Assembly: GCA_030998225.1 (NCBI GenBank)
Contig: JAPYXD010000391.1
Coordinates: forward strand, 3,662,501-3,726,500
DNA: 64,000 bases
Direction of reading: 5' to 3'
DNA from: Diplolepis rosae
Lineage: Eukaryota; Arthropoda; Insecta; Hymenoptera; Diplolepididae
A model generated the notes under the pieces. That model did no database searches and was not told where the DNA came from. It worked only from the letters and a program-made list of their open reading frames with translations. The position numbers and the translations under genes are program-made. This document shows positions 48,688-60,879 of the stretch, in pieces (the first letter of the stretch is position 1; each line of letters begins with the position of its first letter).

Positions 48688-50293
48688 TACAGGGTGAGGT
48701 ACATAAAGTGTTACAGAGCGATAGCACTCAAACTATTGATCATATCCAAAAATGTTTCAGACAAAAGTTTCAGTGATCGAGAAGGCCGGCATACTGGACC
48801 AACCTATTTATTTATCGGTGCAGGTGCTGAAAATACGTCAATGTCAACTCTACTTTTTTAAATGGAACCATGTATTTTTTTTGATGACATTATTACCGAT
48901 TTTAAGACGAATTTACACAAGGTCATTCTAGTCACGCAAAGTATGAAAATAGTCGAAAAATCATTTTCATTTCTTTTCATTTCTTACGATACCCATGATA
49001 ATACACATCGATAGAGTATTGTTGACATCGGCAGAAAGTAAGCATTTTCTGTTGACATATCAGTTAGTCACGCATTATACCTTCTAATGTGAGTACATCG
49101 GAACGCGAAAATGAACAATTTTCAAGAATATTTTGATATGTTGATGGTGCTGGGGGAATGCCGTAAGCATTACAGAAACGCCCAAGATGTGTATGCGGTT
49201 CGTTATCCGGATAGGCAACAAAAATCGCATATGGCCTTTAAGCGATTAGCTGACCGTTTCTTTCGCTTCGGTACAGTGAAACAAACACGAATCAAACGTT
49301 GACCAATTGTTAATTAAAATAATGCAGCTGTTATCTTAGCTTTTGCTGCACTAAATCCACATGCGAGGAGCAGGAAGATGGAAAAAATACGGGAAATGTG
49401 AATAGGCATCATGTGTATTATTGGGCAAATGAGAATCCTCGAAGGATGAGAACTGTACCATTTCAACATCTATGGTCCGTTAATTGTTGGTGCGGCATTG
49501 ACGGCGATCACGTCATTGGTCCATATTTTTTTGAAGGTCGCTTCACTGGGCAAGTTTACGCAAACTTTCTGCAAAACATACTGCCTCAATTAATGGAAGA
49601 CGTGCCCTTGCATGTTCACATGAACATGTGGATGCAACACGACGATGCACCATCCCATTAAGCTCTGTGTTCAATACAAGTGATGAGTGAGATTTTTGAC
49701 GAAAAGTGGATAGGACGAGGCGGCCCTGTAGCTTGGCCACCTCGTTCGCCAGATCTGACATCACCAGATTACTTTTTATCGAGTTTTGTCAAAGAACGCG
49801 TAATGGCGGTAGCACCTACCACGCCTGATGACATGAAAGAAAGAATACGCCGAGCATGTACACAAATATTGGCTGAAGTTAGACAGTCTTTTTATCAGCG
49901 AATTAACGAGTGCTTACAAGTCGAGGGTCATCACTTCTAGCATTTTCTGTAGGTAGACCCAAACCAAGGTTAGTGGATCCTTTAAAAGTGATAATTCTGA
50001 TTTGTTTTGATTTTTCGACTATTTTCATACTTTGCGTGAGTAGAATGACCTTGTGTTGTAGATCGCTGAATTCGTCTTAAAATCGATAATAATGTCATCG
50101 AAAAAAATTCATGATTCTATTTAAAAAAGTGGAGTTGACATTGACGTGGCTTCAGCGCCTCCACCGATAGAAAAATAGGGTGTCCAGTATGAAGGCCTTC
50201 TCGAACATTGAAACTTTTGTCTGAAACATTTTTGGATATGATCAATAGTTTAAGTGCTATCGCTCCGTAACACTTTATGTGCTTCACCCGGTA
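48688..50293. mobile_element. Mariner-type transposon with ~180-bp TIRs
   Basis: Inverted repeats run from TACMGGGTGARGYACATAAA inward for about 180 bp at both ends (48688-48873 and about 50110-50293), with TA on each side. The interior carries one degraded transposase on the plus strand. The length of 1606 bp fits an internally deleted mariner-like element. Confidence 0.85.
49111..49940 (+). pseudogene. Mariner-like transposase (DUF4817-type HTH), internally deleted
   Basis: ATG 49111 starts a typical N-terminal HTH (ADMLMVLGECRKHYRNA-like; here FDMLMVLGECRKHYRNAQDV, then YAVRYPDRQQKSHMAFKRLA), followed after stops by NNAAVILAFAALNPHARSRK. At about 49397 the sequence jumps to NRHHVYYWANENPRRM ... 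VWCGIDGDHVIGPYFFEGRF, then MQHDDAPSH, PRSPDLTSPDYF and a C terminus ending LQVEGHHF. The region expected to hold the first catalytic Asp (typically FSDEATF) is missing, roughly 80-90 codons. The remaining Asp residues (QHDDAP and SPDYF) are present. In-frame stops lie after KQTRIKR, after IVN, after IREM and after APSH. The gene is dead, but its ends are well preserved and could still be recognised in trans. Confidence 0.8.
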
Positions 50294-51692
50294 TATGTTA
50301 GACTAGCCTTTCCTCCTCTGGTTTTCCCAACGTTCCTTCTTCTTAAACCCACTAACCTTTTAATTTCTCTCTTTTGCTACGCCGGTCGATATTCTATTGT
50401 ACTTAGCACATTCCGACGGAGTTCAACGATGTTTTTCTATTTATAAATTCACTATTTTCTCTCTCCCTATTACAATTTTACTTCCGTACATTCTATTTTC
50501 GTTTAATCAATATTTTTTAAAGCCTGTTGCTTATGCACGTACCATTGTGAATTCTTTTTATTAGTTTAACATATTTTAATATCAGTGCTCTAGTAGATAC
50601 GCAAAGGAAAATAATCCATATATGGAACTAAATTATAATCCTCTAGAAGAAGACTTATACCTTTTTTAATTTGACATTATTAATGTAATAATACAACATA
50701 ATCTTTTATTGACGCAATTCAGCTTTCGATGTTGTTTGTGACGGTTCACCACGCTTCGACCATGATCTTTTTCGAACGACTGAAGCATTTCGACTCTTTT
50801 CATCTTCAAATTTATTGATATTGAAATATTTTTAAACTTCTTTTTACTATTTTGGCCTATATTGGCTCAAAATTGTCTTTTTAAATTTACGTGTGGGTCA
50901 CACGAAGGGTGAAAATTTCGCGAGATGAGATTCTTTATTTAAGGAGCAAGAATACCGAAAAGAAACTTACGATTTTAATTTTTCGAATGACCGAAGCCAA
51001 TACACACAAATCCTCGTATTTGTTGTCCGTAACTCAGAAATTTCGTATCTAAAGTGCGTAAAGAAAAACTTCAATTAGTTTTCGCTATAATTTCGCGCAG
51101 TTGCGCCTTTAAAAACACGTTTTAAGTTGGGGGTTTTCCCTACTTTTAAAAATAATATTTTGGTTGATTTGCAGGCTCTTTTCAACTTCAATTTTTGTGC
51201 ATCTACATTTCCATTTTCCACCCTTGAAACCTTTAAAAAACGAAAAATTTTATCACTCTACTTTTATTGAAATTAAGGAAATATTCCAATTTTTGCATCA
51301 GAGTTCTGTCTTGTGCTAAAAGCACTCAGGCTCACACTTACAGAAACTTTCATCATCTGCCCTGGAAGATATGTTCAACACGTTAATTTCCAAAAAAAAC
51401 CTTCCTACAGAACAACGTGATACTGATAACGTACCAAGTGGAATCATATTCGATTTCCTACTCACAAGGAAGGTGTGGGGGTGTCATTTATTTTACTCTG
51501 GTCCTCCAATTGGCCTACTCGTCGAACGTGTTGCATCAATACGGTGGCGATCGTGAATACGAAACTCTCTCTCTCCCTCTAGTCACTATTCCATCGTAGC
51601 GCTGTCCTCCTCTGTTTCGTGTAAGCTTCCACGGTCAGTTCCAGACGGAGTAACAACAAGAAATTCACATTTAATAATTAATTCTAAATCCC

Positions 51693-51695
<3 letters not shown>
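50294..51695. other. Stretch without a recognised gene
   Basis: No domain, RNA gene or inverted repeat could be supported here. Short plus-strand frames near 51371-51599 overlap each other in two frames and show no recognisable motif. Confidence 0.4.

Positions 51696-51752
<57 letters not shown>
51696..51752. repeat. (TA)n microsatellite
   Basis: About 28 uninterrupted TA dinucleotides. Confidence 0.95.
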
Positions 51753-51755
<3 letters not shown>

Positions 51756-53184
51756 AATATTTTCGCTGTCCTGGAGCACTTTAAGATCTCCGTGGCCTAT
51801 TGGGACGTAGGTCGGTAAGTTGACGTAAGTTATGAAATTTAGGTCCGATCAGCTGGCACCTCTACAACAGAATATTACTATTTACTTTATACCACATTTT
51901 TGGGCTAATTACGGGCTAATTTTGGGCGGTAGTGCCGATTTTTGGGCTCTTGTATTTTTCTCAAAAAACCAAATTTTTGATGGAGGTGCTGACTGCCCGA
52001 TCAGCTAGCACCTCCAGTACATAAAAACCTTAAAATTTCAAAAACTGACCGTACCCGAATTTCGGGCTATTTTCGGGCTCTTGAAATACCCCAAAATCAA
52101 TTTCGAAAAAACAACCCATATCACCAACAAGCAACCCTTAATTTTTAAGAATACTTTTTCGGCGGTATTAACTACCCCAGAATTTCGAGCTATTTTCGGG
52201 CTTTTCAAATACACAAGAATTATTTTTAAAAAAACAACCCCTATCACCGAAAAGCAACCCTTAATTTTTGAAAATACATTTTGAACAAAAAAAACTATTT
52301 GAGAATATTGGGCTATTCTCGGGCTCTTTAAAAAGGTCTATATCAATTTTTGGGCTCCAACCCTTAACATCAAAATGCACCACTGCATGATCATGTAGAG
52401 GCGGCTTTCACTAAACTTCATCTTTTTGCTAATTTTATGGTCTGGGAAGACTCTATGATTTTTGAGCTTTTCAAATATGTTTATATCGGTTTTTGGGCTC
52501 CAGCCCTCAACACCGTAATGCACCCCTACATGGCCATATAGAGACGACTTTCACCAAAATTCATTATTAATTTTCATAGACTTTACTATACAAGTGGTAA
52601 ATTCAAATTAATGTTCTTGTATATCATGAAAAATTAATGTACGTTCGTATTAAATTTGATGATTTTTGAATCACAATATATTAAAATTAACAAACATTAT
52701 CAAAATATATGCCTAAGTGTATGAAAATTCAAATTTCAGTTTGTTTTTTTAAGATGAAAGTATATTAAATTTAATATACGTTACTAATGTAGAATCGGGA
52801 AATGCGATTTTAATTCTAAGAGTCACTTTAGTTCTAGGAGTTGTCTATTCTGGAAATTCGGCCAGCGAGCCTCGGTTCCTTCGGTTCGGTGAATTCAGGC
52901 GGCGAGCTTCGGTTCCCAGAAGCTACAACGGCCGAGCAAAAAATGTTAGAGTTTCGAAAATATACCAGTCAGTCTGGCGACAACGCCGTAAAAAGTAGGA
53001 TGTATCACACCTTTTATAATACTCTTTTTTTGTGTTCCTTTAAACAATAAAGTTTTAACCTTTTTTTCACATAATCTTTCTGAGACTCATTTTAAAATCC
53101 TATACTAAAAAAATCTTCCATTCCACGTAATGGAAGTTTAATACTTAAATTTATAAAAAAGAAAGGAAAACAATAACTTTTGAA

Positions 53185-53305
53185 TGAAGAAAATAAGGAG
53201 AAACTGACGCTATGCCAAAACAACAAAAGTGAGTGCAAATCCTGTCATTTTTGAGTCAATATAGAAGCAGACTTATTCCCAAATATGTCACGTTATAATG
53301 TAAAA
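53185..53305 (+). repeat. Penelope-like terminal-repeat fragment (copy 3)
   Basis: GGAGAAACTGACGCTATGCC, GAGTCAATATAGAAGCAGAC and AAATATGTCACGTTATAATG follow in the same order as at 37260-37375, but the upstream hammerhead-like motif is absent. Confidence 0.4.
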
Positions 53306-53439
53306 AAGGACACATGCAATTCTTTCAGTATAAAGTTACAATTATTCATATTATTATTATTATGGTTTTGGATTCACATTTTTGTCATTAAGAATTATTT
53401 TGGACATCTTTTATAGAAATTTTGTCAGCATTGTCTCTA

Positions 53440-53590
53440 CATGGCCATACAGGGGTGCATTTTGATGTTAAGGGTAGAAGCCCAGAAATCGATATAAATA
53501 TATTTGAAGAGCCCAAAAATCATAGAGTATTCCTAGACCATAAACTTTGCAGAAAGATGCTTTTTAGTCAAAGTCGTCTCAACATGGCCA
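53440..53590. repeat. 143-bp tandem unit (left of the hAT insertion)
   Basis: CATGGCCATACAGGGGTGCA starts here and the next unit starts at 53583, where the hAT element has inserted. The array continues at 58908. Confidence 0.75.
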
Positions 53591-56500
53591 CAGTGTGCAC
53601 AGATCTGATACCGACGCAGTCACAACTACAGAAGCACCTCCTGTCAGTGAGAAGGGAGTAGGGAAAGGCGGTGGCGCGCGCTGCCTCTCTTTCTTCCTCG
53701 TCGCTCTTGCACGCGAGAACGACTCGTTCCACTTCTCCTTTTTCTCCTCGCTTCCTCTTTGCAATGCTATTTTTAGATTTCACGCTTTCGGTATTTCGGA
53801 TATCGAGTCGAAATTGAGAATTGTATTTCTCTGGACTCCGCACAAAAGAGGCGCGAAGCAGACGACAATTTTAAATTTACGAAATATGTTATTTAAGATA
53901 CGACACTTTTTTTCCCGATATTTTGTAAAAAATCTGCCTGAAATAAACATCTAAAAGATTATGTAAACTTTTAAAAGTTTTTGAACACTTTAAAAGTAAA
54001 GATTCACTAGAATTTGACGTCAATAAATGTTCAAAATTATAATCAATATATATTTTTATATTCAAATTTCCATACTTCTTATCAATTTTGTAAATTAAAA
54101 AAAATTTCAGTCAGAGAGATATTTTCTATTAAAAAGAGATAAACATAAAATTCAAGTTTAAAATTTACATTCTCAGTTTTATGTTAGAAATATTTTCATT
54201 TTTTCAAATTTTCAAGCACAGACTTTTCATTCAAAAATGAAATGCTCTACAAAAAGGAAAAATTTTCTAATAGAAATGGATAAATTAAAAGCTAAAATAT
54301 GTGTTCATTGATATCTTCAAATGAACATGTAAATATTTATCGATATCAAATTTTACATTAAATTTTTTGTTCGAAGTGTTTAAAACTTGTTACAATTTGA
54401 CAAGATCATATGGACGAGTTCAATCTTTTAAATGAAATATCTTGTAATTTTTAATTTGTCTGTTCTTCTGAAATCGGGGGAAGATTTAAACAGTAAAAAA
54501 AAAATTTCCAATGGATTTCAAGGTCAATAAATGCTCAAAGTTCTATATCAAGATTATAATTACTAAATTTTGAAGCTTTGTAAATAAACTACTTCATTCA
54601 GAAAGTAATTCAGCTCTGTAGAGCATTTTTATATTTTGAATTCAAAATCTGTGCTTAGGCCACAAAAAAAAAGATAAAAATTTTTTCACCATAAAACTAA
54701 GGATGTAGATTTTAAATTTATTATGTCATATGTTTATCTCTTCTTAATGGAAAATACTCTGCACATAATTCTCTGTTTCGATATTTTTTAAATGTACGCG
54801 AATATTTAAGAAATTCATAAGTATTTCACCTTTTTATGAAAATCGAAAATTACCAAATAACACTTTGATTGACAAAGCTAAAAATTCGTCAATAATTGAT
54901 ATATTGTAAAAAGATTTTAAAACTTCAAAAAAAAGTTGTCAGTTTAATTCAAAGTCAATAAATATTCAATATTTGAAATTGAAATATTAAGTGAAAGATT
55001 TTCAAGCTCTGGGAATCAACTACTTTAATAACACAATTTTTCTTGTTTGTAGAGCATCTCAATTTTCAAATTAAAAGTCTCCGCATAGGTTACAAAAACG
55101 TAAAATGAAAATACTTCTTATTATAAATATAAAATATCGATTGCAAACTCAAAAATTATTTGTCTGAAATAAACGTCTTGAAGATCTTGTAAAAATAATG
55201 GGAGATTTGAATACTTCTAAAATAAACTTTCAGTGAAATGGTGAAGTCAATAAATGTTCAAAACTTAAATCAAGATATCAGTTTACAAATTTTTAGTTGC
55301 GTAAATTAACTACTTCAATTTGAAAATTACTTGAAAAAATATTATATTTAAAAAATGTTGGCACATTAAATAACGGTTTAAAATTCACATTCATAGATTC
55401 ATGGTAAAAGCAGGTCAAATATGCGCAGACCTTTAATCAAAACAATGAAATGCTTTACAGAAGGTCGAAATTTTCTTATTGCTGTAATTGATCAAATTTA
55501 TGAAGTTAAAAAAATTTTTAATTGATGCTTTTGCACAAACCTTCAAACATTCATTAATTTAAAATTTTACTCAAAATTTAATCTTTCAGCGTTCAAATCT
55601 TTTTACAATTGTACAAAATCTTATAAATATTTAATTTAAGCAAATGCTTTTATAATATTCGAAATATAAGTGTAATTATTTTAATTGAATATTTCGTAAA
55701 ATTTTGAATTTAGCTGATCTTGCGAAATTGTTGAAAGATTTAAACACTGATCAAAGAATCTTTCAATTAAATTCAGTCTATAAATGCTTAAAGTTTTATC
55801 TGATGTTTCTTAGGTGTCAAATGAAAATATTTTGCACCAGATTTGAATTTGAATTTTATCCTAATTTTATGTGGCCTAAGCACAGACTTTTATTTCAAAA
55901 AATATTTATTGATTTCAACTTTGACATAAAATTTTGTTTCGAAGTGTTTAAATCTTTTTACGACTTCACAAGATCTTATAGATGTTTTTCAAATATCAAG
56001 AAAACAATTGTAATCTTTTAAATGATATACTTTGTCAGTTTTAATTTTTTTGATTCAATCAAATCTTTTTTCTGAGTGCACAATAACTAATTTTCTTTTG
56101 AAATATAAAATTTTGTTATCGTTCAATGAACGTTCAAAACTGTAATTACATGTATTTTCTAAATCAAGTGGTTGATTCATAAAAACTGAAGATGTTGTAA
56201 TTAATATCTTCACATAAAACTTAAAGCATTTATTGACTTTGTATTTCATTGAAAAATTCTTTGTTTAGTGTTCAAATTTTTCTGCGAATCCACCAGAATA
56301 GGAAAATTAAAACTGACAAAGTATATCATTTAAAAGATTACAATTGTTTTCTTGATATTTGGAAAAACATCTATAAGATCTTGTGAAGTCGTAAAAAGAT
56401 TTAAACACTTCGAAACAAAATTTTATGTCAAAGTTGAAATCAATAAATATTTTTTGAAATAAAAGTCTGTGCTTAGGCCACATAAAATTGGGATGAAATT

Positions 56501-58907
56501 CAAATTCAAATCTGGTGCAAAATATTTTCATTTTACAACTAAGAAACATCAGATAAAACTTTAAGCATTTATAGACTGAATTTAATTGAAAGATTCTTTG
56601 ATCAGTGTTTAAATCTTTCAACAATTTCGCAAAATCAGCTAAATTCAAAATTTTACGAAATATTCAATAAAAATAATTACAATATTTAAAGAATTTGAAA
56701 ATCTTTCTGTGGAAAAAATGACGCTTTCGACTGCGCTGGGATTCGAGCCCAGGTCTTTCGATTGCTGTCGACTGCTCTGAAAAATTTCAAACTCAACTAA
56801 TTAATTTAAAGTAATTACACTTATATTTCGAATATTATAAAAGCATTTGCTTAAATTAAATATTTATAAGATTTTGTACAATTGTAAAAAGATTTGAATG
56901 CTGAAAGATTAAATTTTGAGTAAAATTTTAAATTAATGAATGTTTGAAGGTTTGTGCAAAAGCATCAATTAAAAATTTTTTTAACTTCATAAATTTGATC
57001 AATTACAGCAATAAGAAAATTTCGACCTTCTGTAAAGCATTTCATTGTTTTGATTAAAAGTCTGCGCATATTTGACCTGCTTTTACCATGAAACTATGAA
57101 TGTGAATTTTAAATCGATATTTAATGTGCCTAAATTTTTTAAATATAATATTTTTTCAAGTAATTTTCAAATTGAAGTAGTTAATTTACGCAACTAAAAA
57201 TTTGTAAACTGATATCTTGATTTAAGTTTTGAACATTTATTGAGTTCACCATTTCACTGAAAGTTTATTTTAGAAGTATTCAAATCTCCCATTATTTTTA
57301 CAAGATCTTCAAGACGTTTATTTCAGACAAATAATTTTTGAGTTTGCAATCGATATTTTATATTTTATAATAAGAAGTATTTTCATTTTACGTTTTTGTA
57401 ACCTATGCGGAGACTTTTAATTTGAAAATTGAGATGCTCTACAAACAAGAAAAATTGTGTTATTAAAGTAGTTGATTCCCAGAGCTTGAAAATCTTTCAC
57501 TTAATATTTCAATTTCAAATATTGAATATTTATTGACTTTGAATTAAACTGACAACTTTTTTTTGAAGTTTTAAAATCTTTTTACAATATATCAATTATT
57601 GACGAATTTTTAGCTTTGTCAATCAAAGTGTTATTTGGTAATTTTCGATTTTCATAAAAAGGTGAAATACTTATGAATTTCTTAAATATTCGCGTACATT
57701 TAAAAAATATCGAAACAGAGAATTATGTGCAGAGTATTTTCCATTAAGAAGAGATAAACATATGACATAATAAATTTAAAATCTACATCCTTAGTTTTAT
57801 GGTGAAAAAATTTTTATCTTTTTTTTTTGTGGCCTAAGCACAGATTTTGAATTCAAAATATAAAAATGCTCTACAGAGCTGAATTACTTTCTGAATGAAG
57901 TAGTTTATTTACAAAGCTTCAAAATTTAGTAATTATAATCTTGATATAGAACTTTGAGCATTTATTGACCTTGAAATCCATTGGAAATTTTTTTTTTACT
58001 GTTTAAATCTTCCCCCGATTTCAGAAGAACAGACAAATTAAAAATTACAAGATATTTCATTTAAAAGATTGAACTCGTCCATATGATCTTGTCAAATTGT
58101 AACAAGTTTTAAACACTTCGAACAAAAAATTTAATGTAAAATTTGATATCGATAAATATTTACATGTTCATTTGAAGATATCAATGAACACATATTTTAG
58201 CTTTTAATTTATCCATTTCTATTAGAAAATTTTTCCTTTTTGTAGAGCATTTCATTTTTTGAATGAAAAGTCTGTGCTTGAAAATTTGAAAAAATGAAAA
58301 TATTTCTAACATAAAACTGAGAATGTAAATTTTAAAATTGAATTTTATGTTTATCTCTTTTTAATAGAAAATATCTCTCTGACTGAAATTTTTTTTAATT
58401 TACAAAATTGATAAGAAGTATGGAAATTTGAATATAAAAATATATATTGATTATAATTTTGAACATTTATTGACGTCAAATTCTAGTGAATCTTTACTTT
58501 TAAAGTGTTCAAAAGCTTTTAAAAGTTTACATAATCTTTTAGATGTTTATTTCAGGCAGATTTTTTACAAAATATCGGGAAAAAAAGTGTCGTATCTTAA
58601 ATAACATATTTCGTAAATTTGAAATTGTCGTCTGCTTCGCGCCTCTTTTGTGCGGAGTCCAGAGAAATACAATAAAATTCTCAATTTCGACTCGATATCC
58701 AAAATACCGAAAGCGTGAAATCTAAAAATAGCATTGCAAAGAGGAAGCGAGGAGAAAAAAGAGAAGTGGGACGAGTCGTTCTCGCGTGCATGAGCGACGA
58801 GGAAGAAAGAGAGGCAGCGCGCGCCACCGCCTTTCCCTACTCCCTTCTCACTGACAGGAGGTGTTTCTGTAGTTGTGACTGCGTCGGTATGAGATCTGTG
58901 CACACTG
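53591..58907. mobile_element. hAT-type foldback element, copy C (best preserved)
   Basis: The 5317-bp element starts and ends with CAGTGTGCACAGATCT and has a perfect 8-bp duplication CATGGCCA (53583-53590 and 58908-58915). The arms are inverted copies of about 2.45 kb (53591-56046 and 56303-58907, the right arm being longer because of a ~110-bp insertion near 56690-56800). The loop of about 256 bp contains a truncated end of the CACTCAG MITE. Both arms lack the same ~180-bp internal segment relative to copies A and B, and share private base changes. There is no transposase. Confidence 0.88.
56690..56808 (-). mobile_element. Small insertion with a tRNA-like core in the right arm of copy C
   Basis: This segment is absent from the opposite arm and from copies A and B. 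The 8-bp word TAATTACA precedes it and recurs right after it, as expected of a target duplication. On the minus strand it reads GAGCAGTCGACAGCAATCGA, then AAGACCTGGGCTCGAATCCC. This resembles the anticodon arm and the TpsiC arm (B-box GGYTCGAATCC) of a tRNA. There is no complete cloverleaf, so it is a tRNA-derived SINE-like or MITE-like insertion and not a tRNA gene. Confidence 0.5.
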
Positions 58908-59335
58908 CATGGCCATACAGGGGTGCATTTTGATGTTAAGGGTTGGAGCCCAAAAATCGATATGGACATTTTTGAAGAGCCCGAAAATCAGAGAGTACTT
59001 CTAGACCTTAAAATACACAAAAAGATGATTTTTACTCAAAGTCGACGATACATGGCAGTGCAGGGGTGCATTTTTGGGTTAAGGGTTGGAGCCCAAAAAT
59101 CGATTTGGACATTTTTGAGTAGCCCGAAAATCAGAGAGTATTTCTAGACCATAAAATTCCCAAAAACATGATTTTTAGTCAAAGTCGTGTCTACATGATC
59201 ATGCAGGGGTGCATTTTGATTTAAGGGTTGGAGCCCAAAGTAAATATGGACATTTTTGAGGAGCCCGTAAATAGCCCAATATTCTCAAATAGTTTTTTTT
59301 GTTCAAAATGTATTTTCAAAAATTAAGGGTTGCTT
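58908..59335. repeat. 143-bp tandem repeat array (right of the hAT insertion)
   Basis: Units begin at 58908, 59051 and 59194 (CATGGCCATACAGGGGTGCA and variants), each containing GGTTGGAGCCCAAAAATCGA and TCTAGACC. Their spacing is a constant 143 bp. Inverted counterparts lie at about 52330-52560. Confidence 0.8.
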
Positions 59336-59736
59336 TTCGGTGATAGGGGTTGTTTTTTTAAAAATAATTCTTGTGTATTTGAAAAGCCCGAAAATAGCTC
59401 GAAATTCTGGGGTAGTTAATACCGCCGAAAAAGTATTCTTAAAAATTAAGGGTTGCTTGTTGGTGATATGGGTTGTTTTTTCGAAATTGATTTTGGGGTA
59501 TTTCAAGAGCCCGAAATTCGGGTACGGTCAGTTTTTGAAATTTTAAGGTTTTTATGTACTGGAGGTGCTAGCTGATCGGGCAATCAGCACCTCCACCTAA
59601 AATTTGGTTTTTTGAGAAAAATACAAGAGCCCAAAAATCAGAATTACTGCCCAAAATTAGTCCGTAATTAGCCCGAAAATATGGCATAAAGTAAATAGTA
59701 ATATTCCGTTGTGGAGGTGCCAGCTGATCGGACCTA

Positions 59737-60879
59737 CAAAAAGCATAAGGAATTGATCGTTTCTACAATGAACGCACGGGCAGTTTAGTAATCAGTCCTG
59801 TACGACAAAGCTTATTGCATAAACTATAAACGACTTTTACATACGTCTTTCTATGAGGTTACTGGTACTTTTGTTATATTTTGTCAAAATGTAATTAAGA
59901 TAAATAAATAAAAGTTTTTACCTGAAATAAGGTTTATTTTATATCGAACCTTAATAACCATTAATATTTTTATAGATTCTGTGGCTAATTACTCTCTGAA
60001 AATATTATTTTGTATAGAAAAGTGCAAAAAAATATCAATACAAGATAGTGATACGTTTAGGCATAGTACACACATTAGTTGTATAAATGACGCACTATTA
60101 TAATAGTTACAATACTATTATACTAATAGTATTACTTTACAATATTTTAACCTAGAGCGCAGGTTAAACTATTTCTAAAGGGGAAAATAGGGAAAAGCAC
60201 GCTATGTAGGGAAAGTATTAGGCAAAGCGTCGGGTACAATAATAATTTATTTGCAACAGAGTGGCAGGACGTACAGGTTAAAGTCGAAGGGGGAAACCAA
60301 GCAGCGAGCGAGTGGCAAGCAGCACACGGTTCAGCGAAAGAAGACAGTGATTTTGATCGGAACCAACTCTGGCACAAAATCCACGGACAATATGATCCGT
60401 CGATGGAGATAGTCAATTTCCGCGTGAGGTCGTGACTAATCAGGTCACAACCTTCTAAACCCATGTCAGGGCTTGTAACAATTTTACAATACTTATATTA
60501 TTTATAAAATTTATAAAGCCAGAGGAGTTTGAACCTAATCCTATTTACCTACTGATACGCATCGCAGTCATATATGCTAACCGCTTGCCTAATACGCACT
60601 TGAAATTGCATAAAAGATTCTATTGTTTAAAGCTATGGTTCAAAACAGACGAGTATCACCGTGCGCACATGCTACTTGAAAATGTTGAATCAAGTAATCA
60701 TTGAGGACACAGTACTGCACCGTTATACCAAACAATTGCACACGGACAAACTTTATATATCAACATTTATGATAATCAGTAGAAAAGTTTATTATTTTAC
60801 TGTTCTACTTTAGAGAAATATAAAGTACCGTGTAAAATTGTTCACATTGCATTAATATAATAAAGTATTTTCATACTTA
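59737..60879. other. Stretch without a recognised gene
   Basis: A GC-richer portion (about 60147-60465, for example GCAGCGAGCGAGTGGCAAGC) could be a fragment of an unknown retroelement. No protein motif was found in either strand. Confidence 0.35.

Larger units (their letters stand above)
51842..59734. mobile_element. Long-TIR DNA element containing the hAT foldback copy C
   Basis: Both ends read GGTCCGATCAGCTGGCACCT and are flanked by TA (51840-51841, 59735-59736). The arms are inverted copies over about 0.7-0.8 kb (51842-52560 and about 58908-59734). Each contains a hairpin-forming motif GGAGGTGCT ... AGCACCTCC (near 51981-52014 and 59565-59598) and GGTGATAGGGGTTGTTTTTT or its complement. 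Subterminal 143-bp tandem units occur on both sides. After subtracting the hAT insertion (53591-58907 plus one 8-bp duplication) about 2.57 kb remains, with no recognisable transposase; a Penelope-like scrap lies inside at 53185-53305. Confidence 0.7.

Noticed and set aside
52841..53050. 69-codon plus-strand ORF
   Set aside because: No homologous pattern recognised; lies in the residual interior of a transposon.
55704..56648. Mirror-image ORFs of 105-113 codons in foldback copy C
   Set aside because: They are the same AT-rich arm read in each direction and show no domain; copy A has the equivalent region disrupted.
56735..56790. Functional tRNA gene
   Set aside because: Only anticodon-arm-like and TpsiC-like parts are present; no acceptor stem or full cloverleaf.
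60147..60464. 105-codon minus-strand ORF
   Set aside because: Cys/Ser/Leu-rich with no recognisable motif and no splice context.
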